In this document: positions 48,881-62,411 of the stretch, one piece after another
Layout: the number at the start of each line of letters is the position of its first letter
How positions within the stretch are numbered: position 1 is the first letter of the stretch
Assembly (NCBI GenBank): GCA_949130495.1
Contig: OX422214.1
Span: 8,168,046-8,232,045 of the forward strand
DNA length: 64,000 nucleotides
Reading direction: 5' to 3'
Origin: Sambucus nigra
Lineage: Eukaryota; Streptophyta; Magnoliopsida; Dipsacales; Adoxaceae
Position numbers and translations under genes: made by a program
Notes under the pieces: model-generated
The model's input: only the letters and a program-made list of their open reading frames with translations
What the model was told of the DNA's origin: nothing
Database searches by the model: none

Positions 48881-49239
48881 AATAATAATAATAAAAAGCA
48901 TGCACAAAATGAGTTGTTAGAGACAGAAGATATAAGTTTGTTTTCCTTTTTATTTCCAAACCCATTTTAGGTCTCAACCGAAGTTAATAATAAACATAAG
49001 TCACATATTTTATAGAAAAATGATAGAGCGACATGGGAATGGGACTTAAAGTCCAAACTTAATGACATGGCTCCTCCATGTAATCGGCCTAATCAGCCCC
49101 AAACCCATAAATCCATTTGAGAACAAAAAAAAATAGGTAGCATCTTCTAAAAAAAATGAAAAAAATATCTGTTTTCAAAAAAAAAAGTTATACTACATAG
49201 AAAAATTTGAAAAAAAATGGTTTGCACCTGTGGTATGTA

Positions 49240-49990
49240 CAAGTGCTCCGACCACCTATACATACCGCTGGCGCGGACCTTTTTTTTAAATGGAAAAAGG
49301 ATTATTTTTACCATTTAAAAAAAATGATCTGCGCCAGCGTAATGAAAAAAATATGATTTCTTGTCACCTCGCGTTTTATTTGGGTCTTATTTTTAAATAA
49401 CACATTCCAATATTCTCTTATTTTCTAAGGTTCGCGCCAGTGGCACCCCTTTTTTTTAAATTTAATTTATTTTTAATTTTACAACATTTAGATCAATTTT
49501 TTTATTTTTTTAAATTTTTTAAAGGTCCGCGTTAAAAAACTATACCAATGATAAATTATTTTTAACTCATTTAGTCCTTGAAACACCAATTTACTCAATA
49601 TTCTCTTATTTTTAAAGGTCCGCGCAAATGGCACCCCTTATTTTTAAACTTAATTTTTTTTTTAATTTTACAACATTTAAAACAATTTTTGTATTTCTTT
49701 TAACTGTTTAAAAGTCTGCGTTAAAAAACTATTATAATGAGATCACTTATGCACACCACTGGTGCGAACCTTTTTTTTAAATAGTAAAATAATTTTTTTA
49801 CTATTTAAAAAAAAGGTTCCCACAAGCGGTAACCGCCTATATATATTATTTAGAAAAAATGTTCCGCGTCGCGGTAACCGCCTATATATACCGCTGGCGC
49901 GAACCATTTTTTGTAAATAGTAAAAAGATTATTTTTATTGTTTGTAAAAAACGGTCTGCGCTTGCGGAATGAAAAAAAATACGACTCCAT
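49240..49990. repeat. Scattered CCGCTGGCGCGAACC repeats in both orientations
   Basis: The motif or close variants occur near 49,265, 49,327, 49,430, 49,521, 49,616, 49,758, 49,816, 49,860, 49,893 and 49,951. It alternates strand, usually next to poly-T or poly-A of six to nine. An earlier copy is at 48,180. It may be the subterminal repeat array of a CACTA or Mutator-like element, but I see no termini. Confidence 0.6.
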
Positions 49991-51940
49991 GTCACGTCGC
50001 GTTTTATTTGAGTCGTGGTCATGTGTAACACCCCGCTTAAAACAATAACTGGTGGTCAGCCCTATACTACATTAAATCAGGAGTTTCAGATGGATCAGTC
50101 TCAACACCAACTGTCGATACAAATATAATATAGACTAACTACCCGATATCATATAAGCGAGATGTTAAAATTAAATAAAATATGCAACAGACAACCAACC
50201 AACACTATAAAACTACTAATAGAGGAAAGAAAAATGCATACAAGAACTAAGATAAATGAAATGCTAGAATAAAATTAAATAAATAACAACAACCGAATAT
50301 ACCACAAAGGAGTAAACCCGAATAAGTTGTCGGGTCAGAGCCAATACAATAATTGAAATGAAATAAATATACACATCTATAAATATTCCTTGGGTATAAA
50401 CCCGATATATAACATGAATCCTACCTAGTTTTTAAAGAAGTAGGAAGCGACTACAATCTAAGTCCCGCAACAGTCCGCACCTGTCACGACTCCCAGGACT
50501 CTGGATAGAAGGTCATCCGGCATCCATGCGGTAGGACACCTGTAGTAATATATATATATGTAAAGACAGGAGAGAAAAGTAAACGGGTCAGAGCCCGAGT
50601 CGTGAAAATATTTAGCAAGTGTGTTAACCGTGCAAAATAAATATCGGTGCACTTATTTCATAATTAAAGTGGAATCGCACTCTCGTGAAACTCCAACTCA
50701 CCTCTCATCTAACGGCGCGCACCTATTCGTGTCCTGAAATTTTAGTTAAATTACTCCAATTATAAGGACAACCTAACTTAACATTGGCCCATCCTATACC
50801 CACGAGATTTGCCTTCCTATCCTAACCCAAGAATCCACTCTTTCAAAACACACTTAATTATTTTTACAAACATGTATGCCATATTAGGCTTAATGGATTC
50901 CGATTTATAATTTAATTAATTATAATTCTTAATACGTTACCCATATACATTAGGGTTTAATCATATGATTTAATTACAAAATAACATGCATATAAATTAT
51001 TATTGACAAAACTTCTCTCCAATATCAACACTGCACGACGTTTCGTGCGTGGGGTGTCTCGCAAAGCGAAATCCAAACAAGGAACCACCCCGTTACACTA
51101 CTCCTTGACAATGTCGATCCTAGAGATCCATTATGCCATACATAAAATTTTATACTACTACAACTACTAAATTTAGGTTACAATATAAAAACAACTTAAA
51201 ATCTCCAGTAATATCCTTGGGATGATGTAACGGAAATATTCCTTAAATGCGATACATCAACCCTCATCAATCTAGTACACCATAATCATCCAAGATGTAC
51301 TCCACAAAGATTCCATATCCATTCATCTGTAGGCTATATAAATATATATAGGCATTTATTCTAACCATATATATATATACAATCATCCATTCCCATAGCC
51401 AAGTGTACATACCACATATGATGTACAATGGCCATACACATAATATACCCGGCTATATATATCGCCGATAAAACTGCATCATGCTATCATCTTCCAGGGC
51501 ATTACACACATACCATCCTGGGGACCATGGTCGGTCTCAATATCACCGACATCGGGGCCATACACACGCACACGATGTCCCGGGAAGCGGTCATAGCTCC
51601 TAACCGGTCAATGAGACGAGACATACCCACCACGCCTCACCCCGAGAATATAAATCACATAATAACACACTGGACGACTATGACTTGGGTACTATCCACA
51701 CCCTGCTCCTTGAGCCAGGATGCTCACCCTCTGCACGTAAACTTCCCAATGATAGCATGAGCGGGGTATGCTTAACCACATAAGTATATATATCATTCAC
51801 ATGCACAATATATATACATCCATATGATCCCATCATATGACCAAATATTAAACCATCATTTACGATTTAGATATTCATACCATGTATATCGACAACATAA
51901 ATATATCCATATTTTCATATCTATACAGATATATATATAT

Positions 51941-51941
<1 letters not shown>

Positions 51942-52029
<88 letters not shown>
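51942..52029. repeat. (CA)n(TA)n compound microsatellite
   Basis: CA runs to about 51,978 and then TA to 52,029. It lies inside the LTR. Confidence 0.95.
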
Positions 52030-52035
<6 letters not shown>

Positions 52036-53008
52036 ATCGCGTTCATATGTATAAGATATATATCTATACACTCGACTATAAGTATACATAATCCTCAATA
52101 TACAAGCCGTCACCATAAACTCACTTAATTTACCTCGATATGTGAATACAATCCCTCACTTGAAGCATATTCATCCATTTTTCCTATGATGAATAGTCTC
52201 CCAAAATCATATGTATATATATATATATATCCAACATTAGGGTTATCACCCAAAGTTTCGTGTAAGAAACCATCACTACACATACCATCCATATCCGAGA
52301 GCTCATTGACGAATCTAGTAATAATTTCAACTATTGGTATACACATAACTAATAGTCTATAAGCCTCAAACTCAATCTTACATTGATCAAATAATCCCAT
52401 TACTTAGGGAAAATACCCGTTGTAAATCACACACCGATAAACAACATCTACCCCAACTAGATTTACACACTCTACTCTAGTGGGTAACATGATCCCATCG
52501 CTCTCAATTTCGACTATGGTTCAATCACTCCTATGAACTCCTAAATCTTATTGCTCTTGCAATCTATTTCTTAAGTTAAACATTACTAGGGATACGCGAC
52601 CACTCTCTCTCATCGGTCCTCAATAACATCTAAACTCACTTATGACCTCAAGCTAGAACTCCCGTCCTCCCTGAGATCCCTCACTACCTCGGAATGTCTA
52701 TTATTAACACGCACGTAAGCAAAAAGGGACGATCTCCACCATTTATAACCATTTCATGATAACCCAGCTCTATCATGATAACATAACCCGCCAATCACTT
52801 CGGTTCCATATTTCTTTCATTACTAAAAGAGGCATCCCATCCTCCTGAATCAGTTTAACATAGGCCCGCAAGTTCCTATTCGACCTAGGGCCTTATTCCC
52901 TTAATCTAATATCATAACCCTTCATAATAAACCCATTAAGAAAGCCCCTAAGAATAAAACTCCAAAAGAAAAGGGGAAGAAAGAAATCCAAGTCTTGGGC
53001 TAAAAACA

Positions 53009-53133
53009 GGGGACCGGTCGACCGGTCCCAGACCCCCGGTCGACCGCGGGTCCCAAATTTTACCTACGAAGAAATGCAGTAGGCTTTTCCCTTAAGACGC
53101 GGTCGACCGGTCCCCTAGGCGCGGTCGACCGTC
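53009..53133. repeat. Palindrome cluster, CGGTCGACCG type
   Basis: GGACCGGTCGACCGGTCCC at 53,011, CCCGGTCGACCGCGGG at 53,034, GCGGTCGACCGGTCCCC at 53,099 and GCGGTCGACCGTCC at 53,122. These are four spaced copies in a region otherwise AT-rich. Confidence 0.85.
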
Positions 53134-53899
53134 CATACCAGTTATCTTGGCCGATTTTCCCATTTTCAGTAAACCCTAAATCCTCAAACACCCAAATATC
53201 ATCACTAAACTCCCAAATCTTTAACCCAATAATATTATTAACTTGTAAACTCATCCTACATCTCATCCCAACAATTTATATGTCATCAACCCATGTATAA
53301 ACATTGATTTCAAGATTTAAACCCAAAAATCTAGGTTTTTTATATTAATACCCAAAAATCCATTTGTTTTATCCACAAATTACGAAATGAAATACACAAA
53401 TGAAATATTTAGCAAGATTAAACACTTGCCTAGATTTTGTAGACGTTGGATCGTCCTCGATGTCACGTTTGGGCCAGAGATCCCAAGCTTTTTCTCCTCT
53501 CTCTCTTCCTTTCTTCTTCTTTTCTCTCTTCTTTCTCCCTCTAGGGCTTTTTCTCTTTTTCTCTCAAATGAGAATGGCTTAATCCGTAAGCCTCTTAAAT
53601 CCCTTAAAACATAAGCCCCAATTTTAAATGTTAATACACACTTTAAATGACTCGTTTACTCCAATTCGAGTCAAACTGACTTAAAAGCATTCCGGAGCCG
53701 AAATAAAACCCAATGATAGTCATTTTGACTATCTCGACCCTTCCGGGATCGATGGTACCCTCAAAATCATCATCCGGAATACTTTGAAATGTTCTCTATT
53801 TTTGGACCTCAATTCTCAAATTTTAAAATTCTCCAATTTAATTAAATTTATTTTCCCAAAATTTTAATTTCTGAGTCTCCAAAGTCAAGGGTTGTTACG

Positions 53900-55507
53900 T
53901 ACTTCCCCCTTACAAAAATTTCGCCCGCGAAATTTAAGATATGCCTAGGACCTCAATCTCATCTAGTCCTTACATCAATCCTCAAGATCACTATACCGAT
54001 TCTTTCTAGTTCTCACGTCGAACCATATAGATTTTAAAGCAAACTATTACCCAGGGCGCCCATACACCCCGTACCCGAGCTTCCACTCGAAGAATTATAA
54101 TCAGGCTCCATTAGCCTCAAATTGTAATATACTATCACCAATATAATCTATAACAACATATTAACTATATAAAAGTTTTAAAATTCCCAATGGTCAAACT
54201 CTCCTTAATTCCTGACGCTAGCCACCTTCGTACGGGGGAGGTCTCGCAAGCGAAATCCAAACAAGGAGCCCTCCCAATACACTACTGTGTAGCTAGGTCG
54301 GGGATTGAGATTAGTTGAACCAGGGTTAAGGTTTTATAAAAGATTTTCATTTTTTAGATATTGCCCGAAAGCCTGTATAATAATATAATATAAAATAAAT
54401 CCATGTCCTTCGACATGCCAAGCAAACACCTTATGTTTAGGACACAGGGCCTCAATAAATACAACACTCTAACCCATACCTAGTTCTCAAACTAGCACAA
54501 CTATGAGCTAAATTATCCACTCAACAGGAATCTACCAAAATCTGAATCTCTCAAGTATAAAATTCCTCTACATCACATCAACACCTTTCCATAAACTAAG
54601 TTCTTACCTCATTGTAACACTACAATTACATGCCCTAACCTATCCATAAGACAATAACCTTATAGACACTACTCAACAAACCTCGACATTCCGCACTTCT
54701 GGAACTTAATAGTACAACTTTCTACTATCTCTTTACAAGATGGTCTATTGTCTCAAAAGATGCCATACAAAGGCCGTACTTGCTCACTCCTTCTTCTAAG
54801 TAAATTCTATACACCCTAGGGGCGTAGCGGCTAACCACTCAATATACCTAACGCGCGACATTGCCAATATCGCACAAAGCGTGACTTAAACCCAAAGAAA
54901 GGTATTCTACCTTATACTTCCATAATCCAATGGTTTCACCCCGTCCTTGAACCCCAACTCAGGGTCATCTACTTCCTCCAGGACAATCATTATTCCTAAA
55001 CCTATTTCTCCACAAGAGAAACATCTTCCTCAAAATCCTTCCTAACCATTTTGAAGGACAAAATGCGATTGCGACTACCGAAAACTTGCTCAGTCATACT
55101 CAACAAAACTGAGTCTCCAATTTTTTTCTCCCTCATCCCAAAAGGTTATACTCCTGATATTGGGATAACTCCACCTACCTCACATCGGTAAGAGTCACCA
55201 ACACCAGGTTTCCTAACAAAGGTTGATGGGTTTCTCAATCTAGAACTCCCAAGGACTACACTATACACCTCTCCTCAGACTTTCCTTACTAAGTCCAAGA
55301 TTCGCAATTCGAGTAAATTTCCCTTTCTTACTCAACCATTTATAAATCACCTTGAACCATTGCTAGAGATCTCCTCAATATCTCCGCCGAAATCAGGGAA
55401 AAACAAATACCCCCGATCAAAGCGTACCCAAGATATGATATGGGTATTGTCTCTCTAATCTTGTCCTTTCCTAGACGACATAATCTAGGCGACGTCTGAA
55501 ACAAAAG
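53900..55507 (-). mobile_element. Interior of element 1, cut off by element 2
   Basis: It begins with the polypurine tract, plus-strand ACTTCCCCCTTA (53,901-53,912). No ORF of note follows. It contains a TCGCAAGCGAAATCCAAACA block at 54,247, also found (as CGCAAAGCGAAATCCAAAC) in the LTR at 51,058 and in the element 2 interior at 59,971. It stops at 55,507 where the LTR of element 2 begins. Confidence 0.65.
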
Positions 55508-56564
55508 TGTGACACCCCGCCCAATTAAATATAGGGTGATCAGTCCTCTACTAATTTAAAACAGGATATTCAGTTGGTTCATTCTCATCATCACTATCGA
55601 AAAACTTTTTAACATATTAATCACCTAATATAAAATTAAGCTAGGTGTCAAAACATTTCCAATTTAATAAAACCAAGTAAATTCATTTCTTTCCATCTTA
55701 AAATATAAACCATTCACCACACATAGGAATGTAAATATATACTGAACATGAATCAAGTACTGAAATAAATAAGACTGGATAAAACCTCCCAGTTCAAAAC
55801 TCCAAACCATATAATAAACTGAATACAATACCTCTGATGAAAGAACTAGAAGTGGGCGACATATGCCCTAAACAAGAAGTCTAGATGAAACTGAATGGAA
55901 AGGATAGATGCGTCTACTGCAAGGACCTACAGCTTCCACAACAGCTGCAGCACGTCAAGCAATCCAAATCTCTAAATCTGATACTATTATGGCTGAGCAC
56001 CTGATATAATACATATATATAGCAAAAGAGAGAAGAGATACAAGAAACGGGTCAGCGCCCGATGTGTAAAAATGATTTAGCAATTATTTAAAACTGGTTC
56101 TCAAAACAAGTCTTATACGCATGTTAGTTATCGAACTCTCACATGAGTTTCTGACCTCTCGTCTATTGTGCACGCCTAACGTACATCTAATCTCCCCTAG
56201 TTATACCTCCCAGCCTAACAAGTCAGAAATCATACTAATACTAACTATGCTCACTAGTAGTATTCCCGTATCGCCCATACAATACGCTATTCAGATTGTT
56301 TATCTCACATACTAAATTTCATTATTCACCGTTTGAATGGTTAATCTTTTATTCACTAAGATCATTTTACTTCTCATTTTCATTTTATCTACTAGTCTCA
56401 CAAAGTAGAAAGTTACCCAAGTACACTCATACATATATATAGTCTCATCATCCCTATATATATGCACTAATCCTGCACCCTTAGGTTAAGACCGCTTGGT
56501 ACAATGTAATAATTATTATTATTACCAAATATACTAATTTCACACAGTAGCAATATTCACAAGT

Positions 56565-56601
<37 letters not shown>

Positions 56602-56611
56602 CATCATACCT

Positions 56612-56646
<35 letters not shown>

Positions 56647-56654
56647 CTAATCCT

Positions 56655-57025
56655 GCACCCCCAACTAAGCCCCATTAGTGCTTATCTCCAGAAAATCATG
56701 CATCCCCGGGTTAGCACCCATTAATGCACCTATCAATAATAATTCAGAACCCCCGGGTTATCACCCATTAGTGCACCTAACAATAGAATATTGCGTCCCC
56801 GGGTTAGCACCCATTAATGCACCTATCAATATTAATCCAGCACCCCCGGGTTATCACCCATTAGTGCGCCTAACAATAATCATCTTTGTACCCCCGGGTT
56901 ATCACCCATTAGTACGCTTATCAATAGAGTTTCTGCACCCCCGAGTTATCACTCATTAGTGCTCTTAACTATAAGGTTCTTGCACCCTCGGGTTATCACC
57001 CATTAGTGCTCTTAACAATAATATC
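56655..57025. repeat. 47-bp tandem array, about 7 units
   Basis: The core CCCGGGTTATCACCCATTAG recurs near 56,705, 56,752, 56,798, 56,845, 56,893, 56,940 and 56,987, with spacing 46-48. The units end in CTAACAATA-like sequence. ORFs across it are artefacts of the periodicity. Confidence 0.9.
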
Positions 57026-57314
57026 ACATAATAGGCATACACACATCTTATTATAAATTATAGGTATTTCTCCAACCTACATATATACTCTTCACTCGTA
57101 TTTTAACCTCATCACTTATGTATAGTATAAATATTTAGATTACTATCTCTCTCGTAATCTCCAAGGTACATTCTCTTTATATCGAAATAATTAAAGTATT
57201 TATTCTCACATACTTTCTTGAAATTCCATCTTATTTAAATTTACTATCTCGCAGTTTCTCTCACTCCAATAAACAAATAAACTCCAAATTGGGCTTTAAC
57301 CAAATTCCCAGAAA

Positions 57315-57470
57315 TTCACCCTGTGGTTTGAACCAGAAGACATGTCGTTTCAACCAGAAGACATGTCGTTCGAACCAGAAGACATGTTGTTCGAACGACT
57401 TCCAATGTCGTTCGAACCACTTCGCGCGAGATCCCCATCTCGTTTGAACCACTTCGCGCGAGATTACACT
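57315..57470. repeat. Palindrome cluster, GTTCGAAC type
   Basis: GAACCAGAAGACATGTCGTT recurs at about 22-base intervals from 57,330, three times. GTTCGAAC-containing words follow, and then two copies of GAACCACTTCGCGCGAGAT (57,414 and 57,447). Confidence 0.8.
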
Positions 57471-58633
57471 GTTCGTCTTCTTCACCAAACTTCAGCGTTT
57501 TTCACCATTTTTAAACCTACAAACCTCTAAGATTCAATTCCCAACAACTCATCATCAATACCCATCAACCCTTAACAGGTTACAGATCATTTCTATCATC
57601 CTAGGATCCTTAATTCGTCATTAATTATCATAATTACATAAAATTCCCAAATTAATTCACATGAACCCTAGTTTTCCAAATTCCAATTCAAGAACCTAAT
57701 CAACCCAGATTCGTTCATCAATATATAATCCAATTCCATGATTAATCCTCTACATACATGAATGAATTCCAACCACTAATTAAACCAATCCTTAATCATA
57801 ATTTAAATCTCCAATTTTTCACCCAATTAACATATAAATCATGATTAATTCCACCTAGACTAACATGAACATGATTATTGATAAAAGAAAGTAAGTAATA
57901 AACACTTGCCTCGAATATGACGGTCTGATCCGTTGGTGATGTTGGTATATACGCGTTCCTCTCTTCGCGATCTACGCGTTGGTGGTCACGGTTGTGCAAG
58001 GTGATGCCAAATGAGCCTTCTCTCTTGGAAATTGGTTCTCCCTCACACCCTCCATGGACGTTCTTGATTTGTGTAACTTCTTAACCCTAATGGAATTTCC
58101 TAGGCTGATATAATTACTCTTAATTTTCGTCCATTAATTTAGCCCAAAAATACAATTTACCATAATGGCCTCTCGGGGTGCCGGTTAGGCCTAAAATCGC
58201 CCCGGGACCCAAACTAAACGCCCGGGTATACTATTTTGACTATCTCGACCCTCCCGGACTCAACAGCGCACTTGAAATGACCATACAAGTTACTTAAAAT
58301 AAATTATCTTTTTATCTCAATCAATTAGTCCCGACACGACTCACACGCGTGTTAGACTTAAATTACCAAACTGCCATATTTCTCACTTCCGACAATTTAT
58401 CAATTATTATAAATCCATATTACATATCACACAGTAATATTTAATAGTTCACAAAATTAAGTATTAACCCTTGGCACGCTAGTTAATAATTATTTTAATC
58501 CGGATTAATAACAAATTAATTTCTCACATTTTAATTTAATTAATCCAACAACAATAATTATTCGCATACTTATTCCCATAATAATAATTAATCACATGAT
58601 TATTTAAATCGTCAAAAATACGGGGTGTTACAT

Positions 58634-58645
58634 ACTTCCCCCTTA
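58634..58645 (-). other. Polypurine tract of element 2
   Basis: The minus strand reads TAAGGGGGAAGT, directly before the 3' LTR. The same word precedes the LTR of element 1. Confidence 0.85.
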
Positions 58646-61600
58646 CAACGGAATTTCATCCCGAAATTCGGAAAAAGTATACCAGGTACAGACAACGTTG
58701 TAAAAATATTGCGCATCGCATCCCGGCGCTCACAAATAAGCTACTCCGTACCACCCATATAGTACGCTATCGAATACCCTTAATAATGAACACTACACAT
58801 GTGTTTTCTTTAAACTCTGGGTTACCCTGTCATATAGGCTCTTACCCAAGCCTTTATGCTTAAGTTTCACTACTTCAACATTATTTTAGATATTCTCTAT
58901 CTAGCCTTCTACTATTTGCACCTTAGTAGATTTATCCTCTTTTCATATGCATACGACTTCGTCTCGTGTCGTTCATACAAGTAAATTCACTGTGCAATAT
59001 ACATTTCACACACAATATATACGATAATATCGATTTTTCTCCGACATTTGTAATCATAACTGGTCCCTCACCTTTAACTATTAAGTAGGACAACAACCAA
59101 ATTTACCAAGCCATACTTCTACTGGTACTCTGCTCGAATGTGAATTTATAGGAGTTATTTGGACACAAACTCCACTAGTCGAAGATGCTACTCTCGTCCT
59201 CCCCTAAGATCTCAGGGTTCACATAAAATTTTCTCTCCCGCATCCGAATTGACCGCTTGTCCTGGCCATCCCTCTGTGGGTATTAGGCCGTACTCAATCG
59301 TATTTTAGTACTTATAATCTCACCATCTCAGCTACATGAGAAGATCCTTGGGAATACTCTTCCATTCTCTAGTGGAAGAAGCCCCTACCAGTTTCAAATT
59401 TTCCGCCCTTTTTCTAACAGTTAGCTGACCCACTGCAGACTAACTTTGAAGGTTACTCTACATTAAACACATCACCACTGTTGTTTGTATTCTGACAAAT
59501 CTTGTCTTTCTTGAATAAATTTCAATTTATCTTGAAACGTAAGTCTCTGACAAAATGTCGTGAATAAGCTCCGGCTTACCCGACTACATGTTATCGAATT
59601 CACATGCTAATCACAATCCACTACCTGATTCAATCCCTTAGGGCGCCCATACACCCTATACCTCACGCATCATTATACAAAAGGCATAAAATTTTCTTAC
59701 CTCAATTCTTGCACACTCAGTATGCTGATGTGGTAGGTGTGCACTCAAACGCCCCACTAACCATAACTTAATCAATCCTTCAATGGTATCATTGCTCTAT
59801 TCCAAAAAATACTAAGGCCAGGCTACTCTATTAGCCTTAAGTTATGAAAGAATTATCAACTCTCAAATATATTCTCCTATAGGTACAATAACCAACATAC
59901 AAAACTTATGTACTATCGACCAAACTTCTCTCCAACTCCCAACGTTCGCTAGTTTCATGCGTGGGATGACTCGCAAAGCGAAATCCAAACAAGGAACCAC
60001 CCAAAACGCTACTATCTAACCTAGCCGGTTGTTGAGGTCCGTAAGGCCTTCAGTACCTACTATGTACTTTCCCACAATCTACATATTGTGATATAAAATT
60101 TTACTCATCCACTCTCATGTCCCTAAAAATGTAATATGAATCATGGCGCCACACTATCCCAAGTACTTGGCGCTATAGATATATAATGAGCTATATCTTA
60201 TCGCTCAATAAGAACACAGTGTATTCTAAGTCTTAACAAACAAATAAGTTCCTATGCTTGGGAATCACATATAATTATACACTATACTCGCTGAGGTCTA
60301 TATTACCATGAAAGTTTCATATATACACTCATATCTGGGCCCAACCCTATTTCAGGTGGCGCCGTACAAAACTAAGATCACTCCTCCCGGAGTATCCGGC
60401 ACGATAGTCATATCACTACATTTTTACTATCGTTTAACCATACGGTAATTAATCACTACACATTACCATAATAAACTCTACTAAAGTTGACTCAATGCAG
60501 TAGTAAATTATAACAACAAAACACCTTCTTAGGGCCCGCCCGATTCCCTCACGAGCAATCATCAAAATGCCCTGCTAACAACGAGAAATACGTTTGTAAC
60601 AAGACTGTTAAAACTAACGTTCCCACTAAACTCGACCCACACGCGAAGTTTAGGGTTTCCAATTTACATAAAAGTTGTGGCACACCCATGTCACTAGAAT
60701 CTATCCTTTACTCACAAGAAAGAAGAAAAACCTCACCAGTCTCGCCAAATCACAGGGTCTCAGCACGTGGCTGCCATCACGACCCATGAACATCTGTAAT
60801 CGTCATACATCCTAGCATTTCATCCTATAGTTTTCCCCTCTCACCATGGACAATTTATTCCATCTTGTGGATTTCATGCCCATTATTGAAACGTTGGCCC
60901 AAACTCTCCAGGCCTCAATTATAGCTTTATTAAGCTCCCGTTTACATCCCGGGTCCCGTAGACCCTGTCATACTGTATGCTACTATTAACGAGGGCTCTA
61001 CTGGTCCAGCCTGAACCCATCATTCACGGGTTGTAAATTTCTTGGGCCTAATTCTCTTGAACCCCAATTCTTTGCTGGAAGTCTCGCTCCTCCAGTCGTT
61101 CTGCCTAACTGGCACGGCTTACCATTTCTAATCTCTGCGGTCTCACTTCTCAATTGTGGACACATTCAACACTTGTAGTCCTACTTCCTTCACATAAGGA
61201 AAGCTTCACAAACTATTTCCCATCACTGGTCCCACTGACCATTTTGGGAATGTCCTTCTCTCGGACCGACAGTCTCAACTCACTATTATTCTTCTACTGT
61301 CCCTTTGGCTACGCTAGCTATCCGGAACTATGGCTGGCCTCTACAGCCTGATTGACTTCATCGTCCTCTTAAAGTTAATCACTTAAAATCATCTAACCGA
61401 GTTCCCTATCGGGTATACTCCCATGTGGTGTTTCACTAACACCGTTATGTTCAATTCTGCCCTTCAGACAGATTTTCTAACCATCCTGGCTTGCTTTTTC
61501 TAGAAAGAACGCAAGAACTAGTCACCGTATAACCTTGATGATATCAACATTAGTCATCCTTTCTGGATTTCTCATCCATACTTGTATTCTACTCACGGGT

Positions 61601-62397
61601 CCCTTATCAACTATAAACCCTTTGGATAATTTATACCCCTCTGCCAGGTATTCAACCTCTCTCTCACGATCGGTTTCTATCTTACTCATAGTGCTAAACA
61701 TCAAAATTTCACTCACATTTTGTTACCACACCGAATGGAAGACCTCACGGTCAAATTGTACCCAAATTTCTCTCTAAATTTCAAACACACTTCTTCATAT
61801 ATGGTGATTGCCTCTAATCACTACACGATGCTCCTAAGAGCTATATATTTTAACTCCAAATTTAATTATGAGTGCCGTCACACCCCACTCTACACAATTG
61901 CCTTTGGGTTTTCTACTTCCGCTGGTCTGTTACACTTTCTCACTTCCTTTTTCGCATCTTCATCGATGGGTTTTCAAAGGATTCCCTCTGATTTACCCTT
62001 TATCGAGTATGCTAGGTGGCCCTAAATTCACTCCACCGTTATTTATGACTGTGTCCTAGGAACCCACAGTTCTCGAGTGACAATTTTACTATCTCTTACT
62101 TAAGTAATTCTCATTGTGATTTTTGTCCCAATAACTCTTACCCGATTGCTCTATGTCTTTTGTTGAGCTTCTCCTCCCGCAGTTCTTCTTACAGCCCTCG
62201 CTGGTCATTCTAAAATGTTCGGGGTTCGAATCACATCGAATTTTGTATAATGAGTCACCTCCATTATGATTCATAGAAGGAGAACGTAAGTCGGATACAT
62301 AAGGGGACACAACAATCCTATCCTAAGGCTCTACATCAAAGAACGATACGCTAAAACGTAATAAGGCGCACAGATCCTAAGTACACTAGAACTTGAT

Positions 62398-62409
62398 GCT
62401 CTGATACCA
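62398..62409 (-). other. Primer binding site of element 2
   Basis: The minus strand reads TGGTATCAGAGC, complementary to initiator tRNA-Met, two bases inside the 5' LTR. It fixes the element orientation as minus. Confidence 0.9.
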
Positions 62410-62411
62410 CC

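Larger units (their letters stand above)
50024..53899 (-). mobile_element. 3' LTR of element 1 (long-LTR gypsy, minus strand)
   Basis: The plus-strand left end is TGTAACACCCCGC and the right end is GGGTTGTTACG, next to a polypurine tract on the minus strand at 53,901. At 3.9 kb it is the longest LTR in the window. It shares with the other LTRs the segment near 51,540-51,760 and the TTTTGACTATCTCGACC block at 53,718. It also holds a microsatellite and a palindrome cluster. There is no gene inside. Confidence 0.75.
55508..58632 (-). mobile_element. 3' LTR of element 2
   Basis: Plus-strand ends are TGTGACACCCCGCC and CGGGGTGTTACA, 3,125 bases. Its left 725 bases match 62,412-63,139 with about 20 differences by eye, identifying them as the two LTRs of one element. 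It holds the 47-bp tandem array and a palindrome cluster. Confidence 0.88.
58633..62411 (-). mobile_element. Interior of element 2, non-coding
   Basis: The interior is 3,779 bases between the polypurine tract (58,634-58,645) and the primer site (62,398-62,409). The longest frames are about 100 codons with no gag, protease, polymerase or integrase motif on either strand. With 3.1-kb LTRs this fits the LARD type of non-autonomous element, which depends on proteins of other elements. It may instead be an old coding interior decayed past recognition, but the well-matched LTRs argue against great age. Confidence 0.75.

Noticed and set aside
56655..57025. Possible CRISPR array
   Set aside because: The 47-bp units are contiguous and diverged, without unique spacers, in a plant LTR.
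57261..57530. ORFs over the GTTCGAAC cluster, both strands
   Set aside because: Periodic peptide repeats produced by the DNA repeat.
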